Positions 8,301 through 16,502 of a stretch of DNA of 64,000 nucleotides are shown one piece after another (the stretch's first letter is position 1; every line of letters starts with the position of its first letter). A program made the translations under genes and the position numbers. Origin of the DNA: G016234445 sp964438865. GTDB lineage: Bacteria > Chloroflexota > Dehalococcoidia > Tepidiformales > Tepidiformaceae. Under the pieces are notes generated by a model. That model saw only the letters and a program-made list of their open reading frames with translations, did not search any database and was not told where the DNA came from. The stretch covers positions 248,001-312,000 of the forward strand of contig CAYTMI010000001.1 in NCBI GenBank assembly GCA_964438865.1, written 5' to 3'.

Positions 8301-10258
8301 TCAAGGCGGCGACGAACCCGGGCTACGCCGGCGGCTTCGCTTCCTGGAACATCACCATCAACAACGCCAGCGCCAACGCCATCAACCGGAGCGTCCTCAT
8401 CGTGGACGCCGGAGCCGACCTCGTTTCGACGAACGGCGCGGTTTGCGATGGCGCCAACATCAGCCTGGGGATCACCTGCGAAGTACCGGCCGGTTCGATG
8501 ATCACCATCACCGTGCGCAAAGCCGTCACCCTCCAGTGCCTCCCCGGCACCGCCGAGAACTCTGCGACCGCGTTCCTCGCGAACACGACTACGCCGATCA
8601 ACGGCAGCCCGACGGCCCCCGTGGCCATCGAAACCCCCGCGGACGAGTCGCTCTGCAGCGTCCCGAGCATCAGCAAGACCGCTTCCAACCCGGCCTACGA
8701 TGGCGCCCGCGCCCGCTGGGACATCATCATCAACAACACCGCGCCCACGCCCATTGACCGCAGCGTCACCATCACCGACGCCAACGTCACCCTGGTTTCG
8801 ACCAACGGCGCCACCTGCAGCGGCGACCTCGCCACCGGCCTGACCTGTTCCGTGCCGAAGGCGACATCCATCACCCTCAGCGTGGCCCGCAACATCGCCC
8901 AGACGTGCGAACCTCAGCAGGTGAGCAACACCGCCTCGGCAGTGCTTGCCGGCACCAGCACCGCTCTCGTCAACAGCCCCGCCAGCGCCGAACTCACGGT
9001 CCCCGCCGACACGAGTCTCTGCGTGGGCCGGATCATCATTACCAAGATCGACCAGGTCGCGGTGAACAACCCTGAACGTGCCGCCGACGGCGACTGGGAC
9101 TTCACGGTCACCGGCCCGAACGGCTACGCGGTCTCCATCGTCTCCAGCCCGGGGACGCGCTCGGTCACGATCGAGAACGTGCCGCTGGGCACCGGCTACG
9201 GCGCCTTCGAAGTCGAAGCCAACGCCGGCGTCTGCCCGGTCCCGAACAACGCGCCGACCTATCGCACCACCCAGTCGCCCACCGGGACGCAGGACCTGGT
9301 GACGGTTGGGCAGACGATCGAATGGACGTTCGTGAACCAGGACTGCGAGAGCACGCTTTCCTTCGGCAACCTGATCATCAACAAGTACGGCGACCTGAAC
9401 GGCAACCACCAGCTGGACGCGGGCGAAACCCCGATTGCCGGCTGGAAGGTGACCGTGACCGGGCCGCAGTTCCCCGGTGGACAGGAGTTCACCACGAACG
9501 CCTCCGGCCAGATCGTCCTCGCGGGTATCGCCCTCGGCACCTACACGGTCGTCGAAGAGACTCGCGCGGGCTACACCGCCATCGGCGTCGTCACCGACGA
9601 CAACAGCCCCGTCTTCAGCGTGGCCACGCAGACCAGCGTGACCGTCGCAGCCAGCGACACGGACACGGTTTCGTTCTACAACCAGCCGCGGGGCCGGATC
9701 GTCGTCACCAAGCAGACGCTCCGCAACGGCCAGAACGAGCCTTCGCAGGACGGCGATTGGACCATCCGCGTCACCTCCGCGAAGTGCGGCGTGGACCAGA
9801 CGAAGAAGACGTCGCAGGGCAACCCCCTCGGTACCGTCAGCTTCGACGACCTGCCGGCCTGCGATGATTACGTCGTCAGCGAAGACACCAACAGCAAGCC
9901 GAATGCGAACCCGCAGTTCAGCGTGGTTGGGGTCTCCAGCTACAGCGGCGTGAAAGTCACGGCCAACGGGACGACGACGCTTGCGTTCGTGAACGGGCGC
10001 AACGACGACACGCCGACGCCAACCAGCACGCCGACGAAGACGCCGACGGCAACGCCAACCAGCACCGCCACGCCCACGCCGATCGACGAGATCCGTGGCA
10101 CGGCGACGCCTGGGGCGACGCCGGCGCCTCCGAGCTCGGGCACGGGCATGAAGCCGAACGTGATCCTCACCTTTGGGGTGGCGATCATCCTCTTCAGCCT
10201 GATCACGGCCAGCGGCTTCGCTGCCGCCCGGTCACTCAACCGCAAGCCGCGCGACTAA
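5324..10258 (+). CDS. Giant repeat-containing surface protein (DUF11-like repeats, SdrD-B-like domain)
   Basis: This 1644-residue exported, membrane-anchored protein is probably an adhesin or cell-envelope protein. ATG 5324 has a good GGAGG Shine-Dalgarno. A signal peptide (1-40, ending SSASA) leads to a unique region. Seven related modules then begin near residues 372, 489, 615, 739, 864, 989 and 1113. Each has a (V/L)PxLSKTA-like start, an NGASC Cys, a TCTVPA Cys and a QQCLPG Cys, resembling DUF11 conserved repeats. An SdrD-B/prealbumin-like domain with INKYGDLNGNHQLDAGE, a likely calcium loop, follows at about 1349-1430. The C-terminus is a Thr/Pro spacer, one TM helix (about 1613-1635) and a basic tail, as in wall-spanning anchored proteins; no LPxTG motif is present. 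Modules 4 and 5 are almost identical, so this array is still recombining. Confidence 0.85.
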   Translation: MTVSLSRQSRGTRTWFALTAIVALLTATLLAVGEISSASAHHLATTAKAPTCEGKTWTLQVNGVGFSSYREVVYNGVTKNGAGIAPLYEPWVTKSDSVPFLDQAGISEVEFAGAVEQYGGAFTDTAAITDVDAAVTTITHQGSGSFANYDQDMVIKVGDELMKVTARNGENLTVIRGFAGTTAAAHAASTATRWVRGAIEDSESLEGFFPYQEAECNPSETGKIAIFKFMCIDIGQQDTCNGRDTSLDGYSIDFLVHPGDDNSQAPVETITVTLSENHLGEGNTGNGSQGRSEGGLLPVGTYTVCEIPIAYKEGKDDVPLSVTPRPEASNGGSTGGTNQTQYGTDCITVEMTPGTAELKFLDQQEDIPPPEVSKIAATPPFLDGFARWHIIIDNTEHDFEQVVFVNDPGTYLETTNGAECSVENPDIQLFCIVPPNSIITITVYKVVIQTCEGYEITNTVEVFRDGEPILGSPASATMFIPGDLSLCDVPQLAKTAGNYNIATDTATWTITISNTGANTIARDVSVLDPGVTLVSVDPASPACSGNIATTGISCYVPANGTRTLTVSKVVGQQCQADRVKNSATAWLSGTDQPLIGSPTDDVWVSIPADTSLCDLPRLSKSADSPSWADGLARWNIVVSNTGPDSIARSVTITDTGMSLVSTNGASCPSGSIGTGITCTVPANGSITLTVTKAVGQQCLPGTATNSASAKLADTATPLQGSPTDAIVIDVPADTTKCDVPSLSKTATTPGYAAGKATWNVVIANNSSANVIERSVTITDSGAPLESTNGASCTGTNLNTGVTCTVPAGGVVTLTVSKTIGQECLPGEATNSASAVLAGTATALNGSPTAAVKIIIPADTSKCDLPSLSKTATTPGYAGGKATWNVVIANNSSANVIERSVTITDSGAPLESTNGASCTGTNLNTGVTCTVPAGGVVTLTVSKSIAQGCFPGEATNNASAVLAGTSTPLTGSPTATIKIVVPADQALCDLPGIFKAATNPGYAGGFASWNITINNASANAINRSVLIVDAGADLVSTNGAVCDGANISLGITCEVPAGSMITITVRKAVTLQCLPGTAENSATAFLANTTTPINGSPTAPVAIETPADESLCSVPSISKTASNPAYDGARARWDIIINNTAPTPIDRSVTITDANVTLVSTNGATCSGDLATGLTCSVPKATSITLSVARNIAQTCEPQQVSNTASAVLAGTSTALVNSPASAELTVPADTSLCVGRIIITKIDQVAVNNPERAADGDWDFTVTGPNGYAVSIVSSPGTRSVTIENVPLGTGYGAFEVEANAGVCPVPNNAPTYRTTQSPTGTQDLVTVGQTIEWTFVNQDCESTLSFGNLIINKYGDLNGNHQLDAGETPIAGWKVTVTGPQFPGGQEFTTNASGQIVLAGIALGTYTVVEETRAGYTAIGVVTDDNSPVFSVATQTSVTVAASDTDTVSFYNQPRGRIVVTKQTLRNGQNEPSQDGDWTIRVTSAKCGVDQTKKTSQGNPLGTVSFDDLPACDDYVVSEDTNSKPNANPQFSVVGVSSYSGVKVTANGTTTLAFVNGRNDDTPTPTSTPTKTPTATPTSTATPTPIDEIRGTATPGATPAPPSSGTGMKPNVILTFGVAIILFSLITASGFAAARSLNRKPRD
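7538..8287 (+). repeat. Near-identical tandem 375-bp modules inside the surface-protein gene
   Basis: Two adjacent 375-bp units (starting at 7538 and 7913) share a long nearly identical block of about 230 bp, covering the KTATTPGYA to VTLTVSK coding part. The other modules have diverged at DNA level. This indicates a recent in-frame duplication or gene conversion. Confidence 0.85.
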
Positions 10259-10285
10259 CCCGCGCGTCTCGCCCCAGCAACCAGG

Positions 10286-10320
10286 AAAGGCCACGGCGGT
10301 GAAGCCGTGGCCTTTCTCTT
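10286..10320 (+). terminator. Rho-independent terminator of the surface-protein gene
   Basis: There is a perfect 12-bp stem: AAAGGCCACGGC (10286-10297), loop GGTGAA, then GCCGTGGCCTTT (10304-10315). It is followed by the T-rich CTCTT and begins 28 nt after the stop codon. Confidence 0.85.
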
Positions 10321-10396
10321 GTCCGCAACCACCGCAACGGCCGTGACGAGCATTTCCGGAGAAGTTCGCGACCGTTCAGGCCCGCCCCCGAGTCCG

Positions 10397-10486
10397 TCGC
10401 TCCCCTCTCCCGCGAAGTCGGGAGAGGGGCTGGGGGTGAGGGCCCAGGGCTGCGGATCAGCCGCCGAGTTTCTCAGCTGAATACTA
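10397..10486. repeat. Dispersed repeat family A, copy 2
   Basis: The same 11-bp stem hairpin (10402-10412 with 10419-10429) and downstream GGGGGTGAGGGC...GCCGCCGAGTTTCTC block as copy 1. It again sits between two convergent genes and again ends at the stop codon of the minus-strand gene. Confidence 0.8.
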
Positions 10487-11293
10487 CCGCCCCGTGAACG
10501 TGGGTTCGCGCTTTTCCACGAAAGCGCGGGCGGCGTTCCGGTGATCTTCGGTGCGGCCGCTGGCGAGCATGTTCTCGGCCTCCTTCGTCAGCGCGTCACC
10601 GAAGGTCGCGGTGGCGCCGTAGGCGAAGTTCTCTTTCATCCGGCCGTAGGCGAGGGTCGGGCCAGCCGCAAGCCGCCGGGCGAGGGCCATGGTTTCGTCC
10701 ATCAACGCATCGGCGGCGACGACGCGGCTGACGAGCCCCAGTCCCCGCGCCTGCTCGGCGGTCAGGATGTCCGCGAGGAAGTAGAGTTCCTTGGCCTTCG
10801 CGGGGCCGACCAGCCGCTGGAGCAGCCAGGTGCCGCCGAAGTCGCCGCTGAAGCCGACGCGGGCGAAGGCGGTGCCGAACTTCGCGTTTTCGCTGGCGAT
10901 GCGGATGTCGGCGGCGAGGGCGATGCTGAGGCCGGCGCCGACCGCGTGTCCGTTGACGGCCGCAATCGTCGGCTTCGGCATCTCGTAGAGGAGCCGGGAG
11001 ATCTCTTCCTGGTCGCGAAGATGGTCAAGACCTGAGCCAGAGGCGGGGCCGGAGCCGGCTTCGCGCGGGGCATCGTTGCGGCCAGCCATGCCCTTGACGT
11101 CGCCGCCGGCGCAGAACGCCCGCCCGGCCCCGGTGATGACCCCGCATCGGGCAGCGGGGTCCGCCGCGGCCTTTTCGCCCAGGTCGGCCAGCGGGGGGAG
11201 GAACTCGTCGGTCATGGAGTTGAGGGACTCGGGGCGGTTGAGGGTGATGACAGCGACGGCGTCCCGGACGTCGTAGAGGACGACTTCAGACAT
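10484..11293 (-). CDS. Enoyl-CoA hydratase/isomerase family protein
   Basis: This 269-residue crotonase-fold enzyme acts on acyl-CoA thioesters in the cytoplasm, most simply the hydration step of beta-oxidation. The CoA-binding and oxyanion-hole motifs are visible: ITLNRPESLNS near the N-terminus, GRAFCAGGDVKGM, and AVNGHAVGAGLSIALAADIR. The glutamates of classical crotonase are not both obvious, so an isomerase or another acyl-CoA reaction is possible. ATG 11293 is preceded by GGAG and, about 30 nt upstream, a TACAAT -10. Two further crotonases, two acyl-CoA dehydrogenases and an SDR occur in this window, in keeping with fatty-acid or aromatic acyl-CoA catabolism. Confidence 0.85.
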   Translation of the reverse strand: MSEVVLYDVRDAVAVITLNRPESLNSMTDEFLPPLADLGEKAAADPAARCGVITGAGRAFCAGGDVKGMAGRNDAPREAGSGPASGSGLDHLRDQEEISRLLYEMPKPTIAAVNGHAVGAGLSIALAADIRIASENAKFGTAFARVGFSGDFGGTWLLQRLVGPAKAKELYFLADILTAEQARGLGLVSRVVAADALMDETMALARRLAAGPTLAYGRMKENFAYGATATFGDALTKEAENMLASGRTEDHRNAARAFVEKREPTFTGR

Positions 11294-11343
11294 GAGGTGC
11301 ACTCCTATGATTCGGTGGGGCGGATTGTAGCGGGTTCGGCCGG

Positions 11344-11540
11344 GGCGCGCGGTCCAGCAGGCCCGCCCCAACCATCCGAACCGCGACCGGAAGGGAGCGC
11401 GCGATGTGTCGGCCCGGACGCGCGGTCCAGCAGGCTGGCCCACCCCTCACAGAACCGCGACCGGAAGGGAGCGGCCACCGCCCCGCGCCAGCCTCGCCCC
11501 TCGTCGCCTGGCCACTCACCGAACCGCGACCCTCAGGCAG
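11344..11540. repeat. Dispersed repeat family B, tandem copies
   Basis: A unit of about 74 bp is tandemly duplicated. CGCGCGGTCCAGCAGGC occurs at about 11346 and 11420, and each copy is followed by the 22-bp core GAACCGCGACCGGAAGGGAG (first 20 nt; 11378-11399 and 11452-11473). A degenerate third core follows at about 11520. The block lies between the 5' end of the crotonase gene and the 3' end of the MFS gene and overlaps the last codons of the latter. Confidence 0.75.
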
Positions 11541-12894
11541 CGCCATCCCTCCTCCCTTCTCCCTCCTCCCTTCTCCCTCCCCGGCCCCCTCGCAGCACCT
11601 CCGGTTCGCGGATGAACAGCGAGCCCCCGGCGGCGGCCACGAGGAGGATGACGCCGATGACAACGTAGACGGCGTCGATTCCGAGGAGGCCGCTGGTGAA
11701 CCCCCCGGCAAGCGGGCCGACGAGCAGCGCCATCGACTGCATGCTCGCCGCCAGCCCGAAGGCGCTTCCCTGCTTGCCTTCGGGGGTACTCGCCGCGATC
11801 AGCGCGTTCGTGCCCGGCACCATCGCCCCCTGGAACAGCCCCACCGCGCCGAGGAGGAGCATGAAGCTCGTGAAGCTGCCCGCGAACGCGACCGTCATGT
11901 AGAGGCCGCCCGAAAGCGCGGCGGCCCCGGCAACGCACTTGCGGTAGCCGATCCGCGCGCCGAGCGGCGCCACCACCAGGGCCGCGATCGTGCTCGTCAG
12001 GCCGATGACGCCGAAGACCACGCCCGTCGCCGCCTCCTCTTTCAGGTCCCAGCGGCGGCCGAAGAGGTGCAGGTCGACCCGGTCCAGCTCCTTGCCGGCG
12101 CCGTCGGTGGTGACGTCGGAGAAGTTGTCGATGCTGATCGGCATGACCGGGCGCACGTAGGTCGTGCTCAACCAGAGCGCGAACAGGAGGCTGAGCATCA
12201 GGACGATCTGGCGCTCCGCCACGACGGCCTTGAGGTTCGCGACGAGGCCCCCGCCCCTGTCCCTGGCTTCCTCTTCCGCGACGGGGGCGCCCTTCGGTTC
12301 GCGCACGAAGATGTAGGCGAGGACCGCGGCGATGCCGTAGAGGGCGGCGCAGAAGAAGAAGGATTGGCGGATGCCCAGGTTCGCCGCAACGATCCCGCCG
12401 ATGAACGGGCCGAGCATGTTCGCGGTGAACACGCCCGTCTGCAGCATCCCGAGGGCGTAGCCGACGCGCTCCCGCGGCGTGGTGGCGGCAACGAGGGCGG
12501 CGGCTGCGCCCATTGTCCCCGCGAAGGCGCCCATCATGAACCGCAGCAACACCAGTTGCCAGACCGCCTGGACCACGCCCATGACGCCGATGAGGACGCC
12601 CGCCCCGATCAGTGCCCGGAGGAACATCGGTTTGCGGCCGTAGCGGTCGGCGAGGGCGCCCCAGAAGGGGGCGGTGAGGGTCAGCGAAAGCCCGGTCGCG
12701 CTCCCCGTGAGGCCGGTCAGGTAGGCGATCTGGGACTTGTCCTCGACGCCGAGGTCCTTGATGTAGAAGGGGATGAAGGGAAAGACGAAGTTCGCGCCGA
12801 GGAGCCCGACAAAGACACCGATCCAGATGAAGGCCAGGTTCCGCTTCCACCCGGCATAGGGGACCGCGGCAGGGACGGCCGCGGCCGTCGTCAT
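11533..12894 (-). CDS. MFS transporter
   Basis: This 453-residue inner-membrane permease has about 12 hydrophobic segments. The MFS signature GALADRYGRKPMF sits between TM2 and TM3, and a second-half counterpart is APLGARIGYRKCV. A PGTNALIAASTPEGKQGSAF segment resembles multidrug exporters of the MdtG/Bcr kind. A central cytoplasmic loop (about 195-225) is charged (AEEEARDRGGG). The last 20 or so residues (GGRGGRREEGEGRRDGAA) are low-complexity and encoded by family B repeat DNA, so the C-terminus has probably been altered by repeat insertion. Substrate unknown. Confidence 0.85.
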   Translation of the reverse strand: MTTAAAVPAAVPYAGWKRNLAFIWIGVFVGLLGANFVFPFIPFYIKDLGVEDKSQIAYLTGLTGSATGLSLTLTAPFWGALADRYGRKPMFLRALIGAGVLIGVMGVVQAVWQLVLLRFMMGAFAGTMGAAAALVAATTPRERVGYALGMLQTGVFTANMLGPFIGGIVAANLGIRQSFFFCAALYGIAAVLAYIFVREPKGAPVAEEEARDRGGGLVANLKAVVAERQIVLMLSLLFALWLSTTYVRPVMPISIDNFSDVTTDGAGKELDRVDLHLFGRRWDLKEEAATGVVFGVIGLTSTIAALVVAPLGARIGYRKCVAGAAALSGGLYMTVAFAGSFTSFMLLLGAVGLFQGAMVPGTNALIAASTPEGKQGSAFGLAASMQSMALLVGPLAGGFTSGLLGIDAVYVVIGVILLVAAAGGSLFIREPEVLRGGRGGRREEGEGRRDGAA

Positions 12895-13128
12895 GGGCGA
12901 ACGGCCGGGCGCCGCCGGGTTGGGTGAGCGGGTTGAGGTGCAGGCATCGCGGGCCGCTCGATTGTCGCATCGGGAGCAGGAATGAGGAATGAGGAATGAG
13001 ACTGGGGAGTCCGGACCTCCGGACTCGGCACTCGGGACTCGCCCCTGCCACCGCCCTCACCGAACCGCGCGCGTAAGCAAGCGTTTGCCGTCTCTCCCAC
13101 CACCAACGTCGCGGCGGGGGGCACGGGC

Positions 13129-13608
13129 TCACGGCGTGGCGGGCTGGGGGGGCGGTTGGGGCGGGGGGTTGTCGTGTTCGGCCGCTTCCTCCAGAAGGTC
13201 GTCAACGTCCCCGAGGAGGCCCTGGAGCATAGACCAGTAGGTGGTGGGGTCGTGGTCCTGGCGTTCGGTGGCGTAGAGGGTGGAGGGAAGGCGGTCGAAG
13301 TTGCGGGTGGCGATGGAGCAGGCGCGGAGGATGATGGCGGAACGGGCGATGGAGATGCGGCCGGAGAGCTGAAGGCGGACGAGGGCATCGAGGACTGCCT
13401 GGATGCTGGCGCGATCGCGGAGGCTGAGGGCTGTTTCGCCGAGCCATTCGGAGGGGTAGCGGCGGGCGGCCACGGAGGCGGTGGCGGCCCTGGCGGATGC
13501 CTCGCGAGTGGGGGCGCCCTCTTCGTGGTTGATACAGCGGTTGGTGCCACGGCGGGGGGCGAAGCCGCAGGGGCTGCCGCGGCGGGTGGTGGCGCTACAG
13601 GCGGTCAT
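13129..13608 (-). CDS. Hypothetical protein with N-terminal Cys motif
   Basis: This 159-residue soluble protein opens with MTACSATTRRGSPCGFAPRR followed by GTNRCINHEE. The C-x10-C-x10-C-x2-H arrangement resembles short zinc-binding motifs seen at the start of phage- and plasmid-type hypothetical proteins. The middle is helical (SIQAVLDALVRLQLSGRIS), and the tail is acidic, ending in a Pro/Gln run. No function is recognised. Upstream of the start is a short direct repeat based on AGCGCATGG(G/A) (about 13639-13665). It neighbours the restriction-modification operon, so it may belong to the same accessory segment. Confidence 0.6.
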   Translation of the reverse strand: MTACSATTRRGSPCGFAPRRGTNRCINHEEGAPTREASARAATASVAARRYPSEWLGETALSLRDRASIQAVLDALVRLQLSGRISIARSAIILRACSIATRNFDRLPSTLYATERQDHDPTTYWSMLQGLLGDVDDLLEEAAEHDNPPPQPPPQPATP

Positions 13609-13795
13609 GTATGAGTCTCGGAAGTTTTTTCACATGGGGAGCGCATGGAAGCGCATGGGAGCGCACGTGTGCGTGGGGAGGACTGAGGGGCGTGGATGTG
13701 GCGGCCATGGTGGCATGGTCGCGGGCGGCGGCGGGGACGTGGAAGGGCGGGGTGGCGCTACGGGGGAGGGGTTGGGGATCGGCCGATGCGCGTGC

Positions 13796-14473
13796 TTATG
13801 CCAGGCCCGGACAGAGCCCCTCGGCTTGAAGCACGCACTCCCCACAGCGGGGGTGTCGGTACGTGCAGACGTCGCGGCCGTGCGTGACGAGCCCGACGTG
13901 GAGAGCGTAGCGGTGCTCAGGGGGTATCACGACGTGAATCGCGTCGTGGGCTTTTGGCCAAGATGTGTCAGCGGGCAGGATCCCGATCCGGCGGGTCACG
14001 CGGAGGACGTGCGCGTCGACGGGCAGGACTTCACGCCCAAGCGAATACATCATGACGCAGCGGGCCACCTTCTTGCCCACCCGAGGGAGGGAAAGCAGAT
14101 AGGCCTCTGCGTCCTCATCAGCCATCTCATGCAGAGAATCCAGGCTCACCCGCCCGAAATCGTCGCTGAGCTTTCGGGCGATAGCCATTATCTGAGGAGC
14201 CTTCTGATTCACGAGACCGCATATCTCGATGACTTCGCGGAGGTTAGCCTCCGCCCCGCGGCGAAGGAGCCCGTCCCATGTCGGGAAGCACTCCTTCAAA
14301 CGGTCAAAGGTCGTGATCGGCCCGTGCTGGGTCATCGTCGTAAGGATGATGAAGACCAGTTCATCGAGAGGGTCGGCCTGGTTCCCAAGGGGCAAGCCCC
14401 CGTACTGGGCAGGATCCTCCCCCAAGCAACGGGCGACTTGCGCTGCCCGATCCCAGTTAGCGCCGCTCTCCAT
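13796..14473 (-). CDS. Endonuclease III-like HhH-GPD DNA glycosylase in RM operon
   Basis: This is a 225-residue HhH-GPD base-excision glycosylase/AP lyase. The helix-hairpin-helix is LPRVGKKVA (LPGVGRKTA in E. coli Nth); the second Lys aligns with the catalytic Lys120 of Nth, and the Asp of LPVDAHVLRV with Asp138. Four Cys near the C-terminus (C-x6-C-x2-C-x7-C) suggest a [4Fe-4S] cluster with wider last spacing than Nth (x5). ATG 14473 has AGGA 6 nt upstream and overlaps the endonuclease gene by 17 nt; an upstream in-frame start at 14503 is possible. Being third in an operon with a C5 methyltransferase, it probably repairs T:G mismatches from deaminated 5-methylcytosine, as known for Mig.MthI. 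Mig itself has Tyr where this protein keeps Lys. Confidence 0.8.
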   Translation of the reverse strand: MESGANWDRAAQVARCLGEDPAQYGGLPLGNQADPLDELVFIILTTMTQHGPITTFDRLKECFPTWDGLLRRGAEANLREVIEICGLVNQKAPQIMAIARKLSDDFGRVSLDSLHEMADEDAEAYLLSLPRVGKKVARCVMMYSLGREVLPVDAHVLRVTRRIGILPADTSWPKAHDAIHVVIPPEHRYALHVGLVTHGRDVCTYRHPRCGECVLQAEGLCPGLA

Positions 14474-15215
14474 AAGCGATCCTGAGCACAGATTGGATGT
14501 CATCGACGAGGCCGCGCTCGCGGAGCATCCTGTCCAGGTCTTGTCCCAGCCGCTCCACGCACGCCCTCCTAGCGTCCCGCAACCGTTTGCCGGCAGAATC
14601 GAAGTCGCCCAGCAGTTCCACGACGCTGGGTCGCCCGGTTAGCCACACCCAAAAGCTCGAACCCACGACATACCTGTACGAGAAGCCATCCAAGTCACGG
14701 TTCACCGCTCGGCGTGGATCATGACGGTATGTTTCGATTCGGTCGGCTGAAGGACCCCGAAGCACGCCTATCATTGCGCGGACAGACTGGCGACGGGCCG
14801 GCTGAAACGCCCCGTGGTACTCAACCCTATCCTTCAGGGAACGTAGGGTTTGGGGACTGGACGAAGAGTTGAGCGTGTTGGTTTGAGCCTTGATTTCCAC
14901 CACCCACAAGCTCCCGTCCCGCTCAGCCATCACGTCGCCGGCATCGATTGCCGAGGGCCACGCGAGATCCTTAATGATTTGCTGCCATGTCGTCCCCATG
15001 TTTGTCTCCTCCGAAGAGGACTCCAGAGCCGCAAAAGCCTGGTTGAGGAACTCCTGAGCCGTTTGAACGCCTCGAACGGCGTACATGAGCACATCCTTGG
15101 CGAGGATCTGCTTGAGCGTGACGCGCTGGTAGAAGGAAATTCTCCGCACCGCGTAGTCATCCAATGCGCGGGCGACGAGTTCCCGATCTCGCTCTGCGCG
15201 ATCTCCGGGATTCAC
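14457..15215 (-). CDS. Type II restriction endonuclease, PmeII-like
   Basis: This 252-residue protein starts at a GTG overlapping the methyltransferase stop (GTGA). The segment SSSEETNMG and the C-terminal VVGSSFWVWLTGRPSVVELL recall the PmeII family of type II endonucleases (LSSSEET and SGQxFWxxITG). A PD-(D/E)xK nuclease core is likely at DAGDVMAERDGSLWVVEIKA, where the first Asp and the ExK of VEIK would bind metal. The family assignment is by remembered motifs and is only moderately sure. The recognition site is unknown and should match that of the adjacent methyltransferase. Confidence 0.7.
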   Translation of the reverse strand: MNPGDRAERDRELVARALDDYAVRRISFYQRVTLKQILAKDVLMYAVRGVQTAQEFLNQAFAALESSSEETNMGTTWQQIIKDLAWPSAIDAGDVMAERDGSLWVVEIKAQTNTLNSSSSPQTLRSLKDRVEYHGAFQPARRQSVRAMIGVLRGPSADRIETYRHDPRRAVNRDLDGFSYRYVVGSSFWVWLTGRPSVVELLGDFDSAGKRLRDARRACVERLGQDLDRMLRERGLVDDIQSVLRIAYGERR

Positions 15216-16390
15216 GTCAGAGCCGTCTCAAAGAGTCTCGCCTGACCCCCAGCCGCCCCGCTGCCTGCGACGGATAGGAGGCCAGCGCCAATCGCCTTCC
15301 CTAGCCCCACCGGCACTGCGTTCCCAATCTGCTTGTACTTCTGGGCGGTACCGCCGGCGAAGAAGTAGTCGCTGGGAAACTGCTGAATCGCTGCGTACTC
15401 TTGGACGCTCAGCGGCCTCGTCTCCTCAGGGTGGCACAGCGAAGTGCTCTTCTGGATTGGGCTGGTCGGCAGTGTCGGACTCGGCTTGTCCCAGCTGAGG
15501 CGCCGGAAGAACCCCACCCGGCCTCCCTCTGCATCCCAGGCGCCGCCCATGGCTTCTTCCGCACAGACACCCGCCTCAGGGTGGTCGCGAAAGTAACGCC
15601 AGTTCATCCCGGCGGGCACCTTGCTCAAGAGCCACTCGCGATCTGGGGTGTACCGCAAGAATTCAGGCGCGCCCCCGTTTATGCCCTGGATGGCGGCGCG
15701 AAGGGTCTTCCACTCGCCACGGTGGGTGGGGATGACCACCTGCGACAGGTTGGCAGTAAGGAACTCGCGGTCACGGCTGCCCAGGATGAGCACGCGCAGG
15801 CGATTCTGCGGCACCCCGTAGTCCGCCGTGTCTACTAGTCCGAAGGTGAGCTGGTAGCCGAGAGCACCCTCCAGCACGTCGCGGATCACCCGGAACGCCG
15901 ACCCCTGTTCCTCTTCCGGTTCGAGGGGGGGAGAGCCCGGCCCTCGCTCGGAGAGTGGCCGGTGCTTGATCGCAGCGGAAAGGATCCCCCGAACGTTCTC
16001 CATCACGAAGAACCTCGGCTGCGCAGCGGCCACCACATTTGCGAAATACCGGAACAGTCCCCCCCGCGGATCCCCTAGAGACCCGCGGCGGCCCGCGGTG
16101 CTGAAGCTCTGGCAGGGTGGGCCGCCGGCGACCACGAACGCCTCTCCCGGGAGAAGGTGCGCCGCAGAGAGAATCTCCTCTGGCGAGTAGGCGGTAATGT
16201 CGGACAGGATGGGGAAGTCGTTGGTCTTGTAGTACTTCCCGCGATCCCTGTTCTCCGCCAGGGTCGCACGCGCCCACTTGTCAACTTCCACTGCGACGCG
16301 TGTGTTGAGGTTCGCCTGCTCGAGTCCGAGATCCAGCCCGCCGGCTCCGGAGAAGAGAGAAATCAGAGGCAGTTCTTGGGAAAGATACAT
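15212..16390 (-). CDS. DNA (cytosine-5)-methyltransferase
   Basis: This 392-residue modification enzyme transfers methyl from S-adenosylmethionine to C5 of cytosine in its recognition sequence. The C5-MTase motifs appear in order: I (LISLFSGAGGLDLGLEQ), IV with catalytic Cys (GGPPCQSFS), VI (ENVRG), VIII (QNRLRVLILGS) and X (YKQIGNAVPVGLGKAIG). The target-recognition domain lies between VIII and IX. ATG 16390 matches the family N-terminus; an alternative ATG at 16423 has an AGGTG 6 nt upstream and would add 11 residues. It is the first gene of a three-gene operon with endonuclease and glycosylase. Base composition of the operon looks lower in G+C than the flanks, consistent with horizontal transfer. 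Confidence 0.92.
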   Translation of the reverse strand: MYLSQELPLISLFSGAGGLDLGLEQANLNTRVAVEVDKWARATLAENRDRGKYYKTNDFPILSDITAYSPEEILSAAHLLPGEAFVVAGGPPCQSFSTAGRRGSLGDPRGGLFRYFANVVAAAQPRFFVMENVRGILSAAIKHRPLSERGPGSPPLEPEEEQGSAFRVIRDVLEGALGYQLTFGLVDTADYGVPQNRLRVLILGSRDREFLTANLSQVVIPTHRGEWKTLRAAIQGINGGAPEFLRYTPDREWLLSKVPAGMNWRYFRDHPEAGVCAEEAMGGAWDAEGGRVGFFRRLSWDKPSPTLPTSPIQKSTSLCHPEETRPLSVQEYAAIQQFPSDYFFAGGTAQKYKQIGNAVPVGLGKAIGAGLLSVAGSGAAGGQARLFETALT

Positions 16391-16502
16391 AATACCGCAC
16401 GTATGTTCTAGCGCTCGCCCCATTCTAGTCACCTGTCCAGACGCGTGTCTACAGGCGCCGCGGGGAACTCGCGCAGCAGGTCGTCCCCGCCACCCCCCAC
16501 CC

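Noticed and set aside
10286..10320. Possible second function of the hairpin as an attenuator for the downstream gene
   Set aside because: The neighbouring gene is on the opposite strand, so the structure is a plain terminator of the surface-protein gene.
12979..13001. GAATGAG triplet repeat as a possible CRISPR or iteron
   Set aside because: Three copies of a 7-mer in direct contact without spacers; too short for CRISPR, and no replication or cas gene is nearby.
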